A stretch of DNA of 64,000 nt from Sphingopyxis panaciterrae (GTDB taxonomy: Bacteria; Pseudomonadota; Alphaproteobacteria; Sphingomonadales; Sphingomonadaceae). Where the stretch lies: the NCBI RefSeq assembly GCF_011762125.1, contig NZ_JAASQN010000001.1, forward strand, positions 310,001-374,000, given 5' to 3'. Positions 61,710-64,000 of the stretch are shown in pieces (positions within the stretch are counted from its first letter, which is position 1; each line of letters begins with the position of its first letter). The position numbers and the translations under genes were made by a program. The notes under the pieces are model-generated. The model made no database searches, had not been told where the DNA came from, and saw nothing but the letters and a program-made list of their open reading frames with translations.

Positions 61710-63200
61710 ATGCCCATTCAAAGCCAAGAGGATAGCGGCGCTGCGCCGGGGCCATGGCAGGCCTTCCCGATGCGCCTGCAGGCGGCCTTTCTGCCGTTGC
61801 TTTTCGTTGTGCTGCACGGTGCCCTGCTGATCGTCGGCGGGCGGCATGCCTGGCTCGTCTCGCTCATCTTTCTCACCCTCGCGCCGTTGATGGCGGGCGC
61901 CGCCTGTCTCTACCGGGCGCGGCAGGGCGGCTTTGCGAGGGGCTGGCTCGCGCTGGCGATCGCGATGCTATTGTGGGCCGGCGGCATGGCCGGCAACCTG
62001 TTCAGCGGGATCGTGCTCGATAGCTGGTCGGGGGTCGGCGCGCTTAGCATGCTGCTGTTTATCCTCTACGGGGTCCCGATCATCCTCGTCCTCGCGGTGC
62101 CCGAACGCGAGCCCTGGCCCGTGCGCCTGATCGATGCCGCGCTGGCACTGGCGCTCGGTTATCTGTTCTTCCGGCACACCTTTGCGCTCGCGTCGATGGC
62201 GGACACGAGCGCGGCGAACGTCGTCAGCCTGCGGCTGATGTTCGACATCGAAAACCTCTATATCGTCCTGTTCGCCCTGATCCGCTTTCATGCGAGCGCC
62301 AATTCCGCACAGCGCGCCTTTTTCGGCAGTCTTGCGATATATGCGCTGCTTTATCTGGCGACCGCTGCCTTCATCAATCACCTGCATTCGGACGTCTATT
62401 ACGGACAATGGCCCGACCTGGCGATCGGGCTGCCCTTCCTGATCCTCGCGGGGCTCGCGCTGGCGGAAAGCGGCGGGGCGGTGTCACGTGCCTCGCGCGG
62501 GTTCGAACAGGTGGTGCGGGCGGGCGGTCCGTTGATGCTTCCCGCGACCCTGCTGACCGTTTCGGCGGTGCTCGTCCGCACCCATCCGCTCCACGCGATC
62601 GCCGGCTGTGCCGCGGCGATCCTTGGCTATGGCCTGCGCACCATCTGGGTGCAGGTCCGCCACCTCGACGTCCATGACCGGCTCGAGCGGCTGACCCTCG
62701 TCGATCCGCTGACCGGACTGGGCAACCGCCGGCAATTCGACGACAGCCTGCGCCGCGAATGGGCGCGGGCGCGGCGGACGGGGCAGGGGGTCGCGCTGCT
62801 GATGATCGACGTCGATCATTTCAAAATGCTCAACGATGCCTATGGTCACCCCGTCGGCGATCGGCGGTTGCACGAGGTCGCCGAGGCGCTCGCTGGATGC
62901 GCGACGCGCGGCGCGGATATTGTCGTGCGCTATGGCGGCGAGGAATTTGCCGCGATCGTGCCCGCGGTGACGCCGGAGCAGGCGACGCTGCTCGCCGAGG
63001 TCATGCGCATCGCGGTCGAGCGGCTGGATCTGCCGTCCCCGGCACCCGCCGGGCGGGTCACCGTCAGCATCGGGGTCGGCCATATCGATCATGTCGCGGG
63101 CGACGACGTCGCCGCACTGACCGCGGCCGCCGATGCGGCGCTCTACGAAGCGAAGCAGCGCGGCCGCAACCGGACGATGGCGCACGCCGCGGCGCGCTAG
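61710..63200 (+). CDS. Membrane diguanylate cyclase (GGDEF)
   Basis: A 496-residue inner-membrane enzyme. The first 320 residues contain about nine hydrophobic segments (AFLPLLFVVLHGALLIVGG, LALAIAMLLWAGGMAGNLF). The catalytic domain begins LTLVDPLTGLGNRRQFDDSL and holds DVDHFKMLNDAYGHPVGD and the intact active site YGGEEF (409-413), so it should make cyclic di-GMP. An inhibitory RxxD site (Arg400-Asp403) lies five residues before it. ATG at 61710 (MPIQSQED) lacks a strong ribosome site; ATG at 61674 is possible. Confidence 0.92.
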   Translation: MPIQSQEDSGAAPGPWQAFPMRLQAAFLPLLFVVLHGALLIVGGRHAWLVSLIFLTLAPLMAGAACLYRARQGGFARGWLALAIAMLLWAGGMAGNLFSGIVLDSWSGVGALSMLLFILYGVPIILVLAVPEREPWPVRLIDAALALALGYLFFRHTFALASMADTSAANVVSLRLMFDIENLYIVLFALIRFHASANSAQRAFFGSLAIYALLYLATAAFINHLHSDVYYGQWPDLAIGLPFLILAGLALAESGGAVSRASRGFEQVVRAGGPLMLPATLLTVSAVLVRTHPLHAIAGCAAAILGYGLRTIWVQVRHLDVHDRLERLTLVDPLTGLGNRRQFDDSLRREWARARRTGQGVALLMIDVDHFKMLNDAYGHPVGDRRLHEVAEALAGCATRGADIVVRYGGEEFAAIVPAVTPEQATLLAEVMRIAVERLDLPSPAPAGRVTVSIGVGHIDHVAGDDVAALTAAADAALYEAKQRGRNRTMAHAAAR

Positions 63201-63231
63201 ATTTTTGGCCGGCGGGCCGTCGCCGGCACCG

Positions 63232-63612
63232 TCATCTTCTCGCCTGGCCGTCGACGCTCCAGATACCGGCGCCGCGGGTCGCGATGAACAGGAAGATGAA
63301 GCAGTACAGCACCGCCGCCTCGCCGCCGTTGACGATGGGATAAAGGCTCTTGCTGCCATGGGCGATCCAGTACGCCGCGGCCGCCATGCCGCTGGCGATG
63401 AACGCGGCGGGGCGGGTGAACAGGCCGATGATGATCAGCCCGCCCGCGACCAGCTCGATGGTGCCCGCCGCTTGCAGCAGCGGATTGAGCGGCATCGGAA
63501 AGGCCACCGGAAAGCCGAAGAATTTCTGGACGCCATGCGCCAGGAAGAGCAGGCCCGCGACGATGCGCAGCAGTGCATAGGCCTGTTCGCCAAATCCATC
63601 GAGAAACTTCAT
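63232..63612 (-). CDS. DoxX family membrane protein
   Basis: A 126-residue protein with four membrane helices. LLRIVAGLLFLAHGVQKFFGFP and LLQAAGTIELVAGGLIIIGLFTRPAAF are the DoxX signature. The family is linked to redox balance or quinone-related processes, without a fixed activity. The gene converges on the GGDEF gene and is divergent from the gene at the right edge. Confidence 0.93.
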   Translation of the reverse strand: MKFLDGFGEQAYALLRIVAGLLFLAHGVQKFFGFPVAFPMPLNPLLQAAGTIELVAGGLIIIGLFTRPAAFIASGMAAAAYWIAHGSKSLYPIVNGGEAAVLYCFIFLFIATRGAGIWSVDGQARR

Positions 63613-63759
63613 CGATAATCCCCTCCAGTGAAAGACGGGGCGATGCTAGTGCCGCTTCGCGGGCTGTCAAAGCCATTGTCCGAAACATATCGTTTCCAGA
63701 GGGATGCCCCGGCCGCGACCGGAAAAAACCGGGCGCCGCCGGAATTTTTTCCGGGCCCA

Positions 63760-63786
63760 TGTCACATCTCCCGATCCTGTTTCGTC
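63760..63786 (+). promoter_or_regulatory. ECF41-type promoter
   Basis: TGTCACA (63760-63766), exactly 16 bp, CGTC (63783-63786). This is the promoter described for ECF41 sigma factors, which control genes for carboxymuconolactone decarboxylases, oxidoreductases and epimerases. It is 32 bp upstream of a gene of the first kind. The sigma gene is expected just beyond the right edge. Confidence 0.8.
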
Positions 63787-63818
63787 ATGCAGGTACAACC
63801 GAACAAAGGAGACATGAC

Positions 63819-64000
63819 ATGACGCAGGTAACCGACCCCTTCGCCGCCTCGCCGCAGCTGATGAAGCAGTGGATGGCGGTCAGCCTCGCCGCGCAGAACA
63901 GCCTCGAGCCGAGCCTGATCGAGCTGGTCAAGATCCGCTCCTCGATCCTCAACGCCTGCGCCAACTGCATCAATATGCACACCATCGAGGCGCGCGCGAA
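63819..64000 (+). CDS. Carboxymuconolactone decarboxylase/AhpD family protein, cut by window edge
   Basis: Only the first 60 codons are present. MTQVTDPFAASPQLMKQWMAV and LIELVKIRSSILNACANCINMHTIEA match the CMD/AhpD-like family; Cys47-xx-Cys50 and His54 (CANCINMH) form the redox-type motif of the AhpD subgroup, suggesting a peroxide-related role. AAGGAG precedes the ATG. It lies behind an ECF41-type promoter. Confidence 0.9.
   Translation, partial: MTQVTDPFAASPQLMKQWMAVSLAAQNSLEPSLIELVKIRSSILNACANCINMHTIEARA

Noticed and set aside
1..64000. CRISPR arrays, rRNA operons, prophage or plasmid genes
   Set aside because: No regular direct repeats with spacers, no rRNA segments, and no integrase, capsid, Rep or Par gene could be found.

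Overview
The window is high-GC chromosomal DNA of an alphaproteobacterium, most probably a member of the Sphingomonadaceae (Sphingopyxis- or Sphingomonas-like). The reasons are three TonB-dependent receptors, a MucR/Ros regulator, a cysteine-poor Fur-type regulator, many GTG/TTG starts, and two families of short palindromic intergenic repeats (CCCGGACTTGATCCGGG type and CCCGCGAAGGCGGG type). No rRNA, CRISPR array, integrase or intact insertion sequence was seen. The genus call is inference.

Left part (1-26 kb): a catabolic and uptake island. A TonB receptor with a DUF3237 gene faces an MFS carrier across a palindromic operator. Next, on the minus strand, come a second TonB receptor, folD, the heterotetrameric sarcosine oxidase operon soxBDAG, and purU. 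Together these would demethylate sarcosine and recycle the one-carbon unit through tetrahydrofolate. Around them lie two S9 serine peptidases, two gamma-glutamyltransferase-like Ntn hydrolases with Ser at the nucleophile position, a DUF885 HExxxGH protein, an alpha/beta hydrolase and an AraC regulator. A 16-bp dyad (consensus CATRCA-N4-TGYATG) recurs in the upstream region of six promoters or gene starts of this island and in several cases overlaps the core promoter, so the genes look like one regulon. A frameshifted remnant of a second AraC gene marks the right edge. My inference is a scavenging system for N-methylated or sarcosine-containing small peptides.

Middle part (26-39.6 kb): a zinc-ribbon protein, an MFS carrier with its MerR regulator, a secreted protein built from three repeats, an exported S12 serine hydrolase, a complete RND efflux system (adaptor, pump, outer-membrane lipoprotein) divergent from a TetR regulator, and a TauE/SafE permease.

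39.8-46.7 kb: an envelope block with an exported TPR-CHAT protease, a Gly-rich secreted protein, an exported subtilisin, and an ECF sigma factor with its membrane anti-sigma. The sigma gene and the subtilisin share a mirror-symmetric promoter (GGAAG-N17-CGTT read both ways) and the Gly-rich gene carries a third copy, so the three units form a compact self-contained regulon.

46.7-54.6 kb: housekeeping. tRNA-Thr(TGT), a DUF429-like gene, nfuA, a RutE-like nitroreductase, tsaB, rimI, mucR, fur, plsC, miaB and phoH. The usual ybeY does not follow phoH, which is flanked on both sides by palindromic repeats.

54.7-64 kb: a tight operon of a membrane-anchored TIR protein plus two paralogous exported proteins (candidate unknown system), then a heme-type TonB receptor with a DUF6607 partner under a Fur-like box, a diguanylate cyclase, a DoxX protein, and at the right edge a carboxymuconolactone-decarboxylase-family gene preceded by a perfect ECF41-type promoter.
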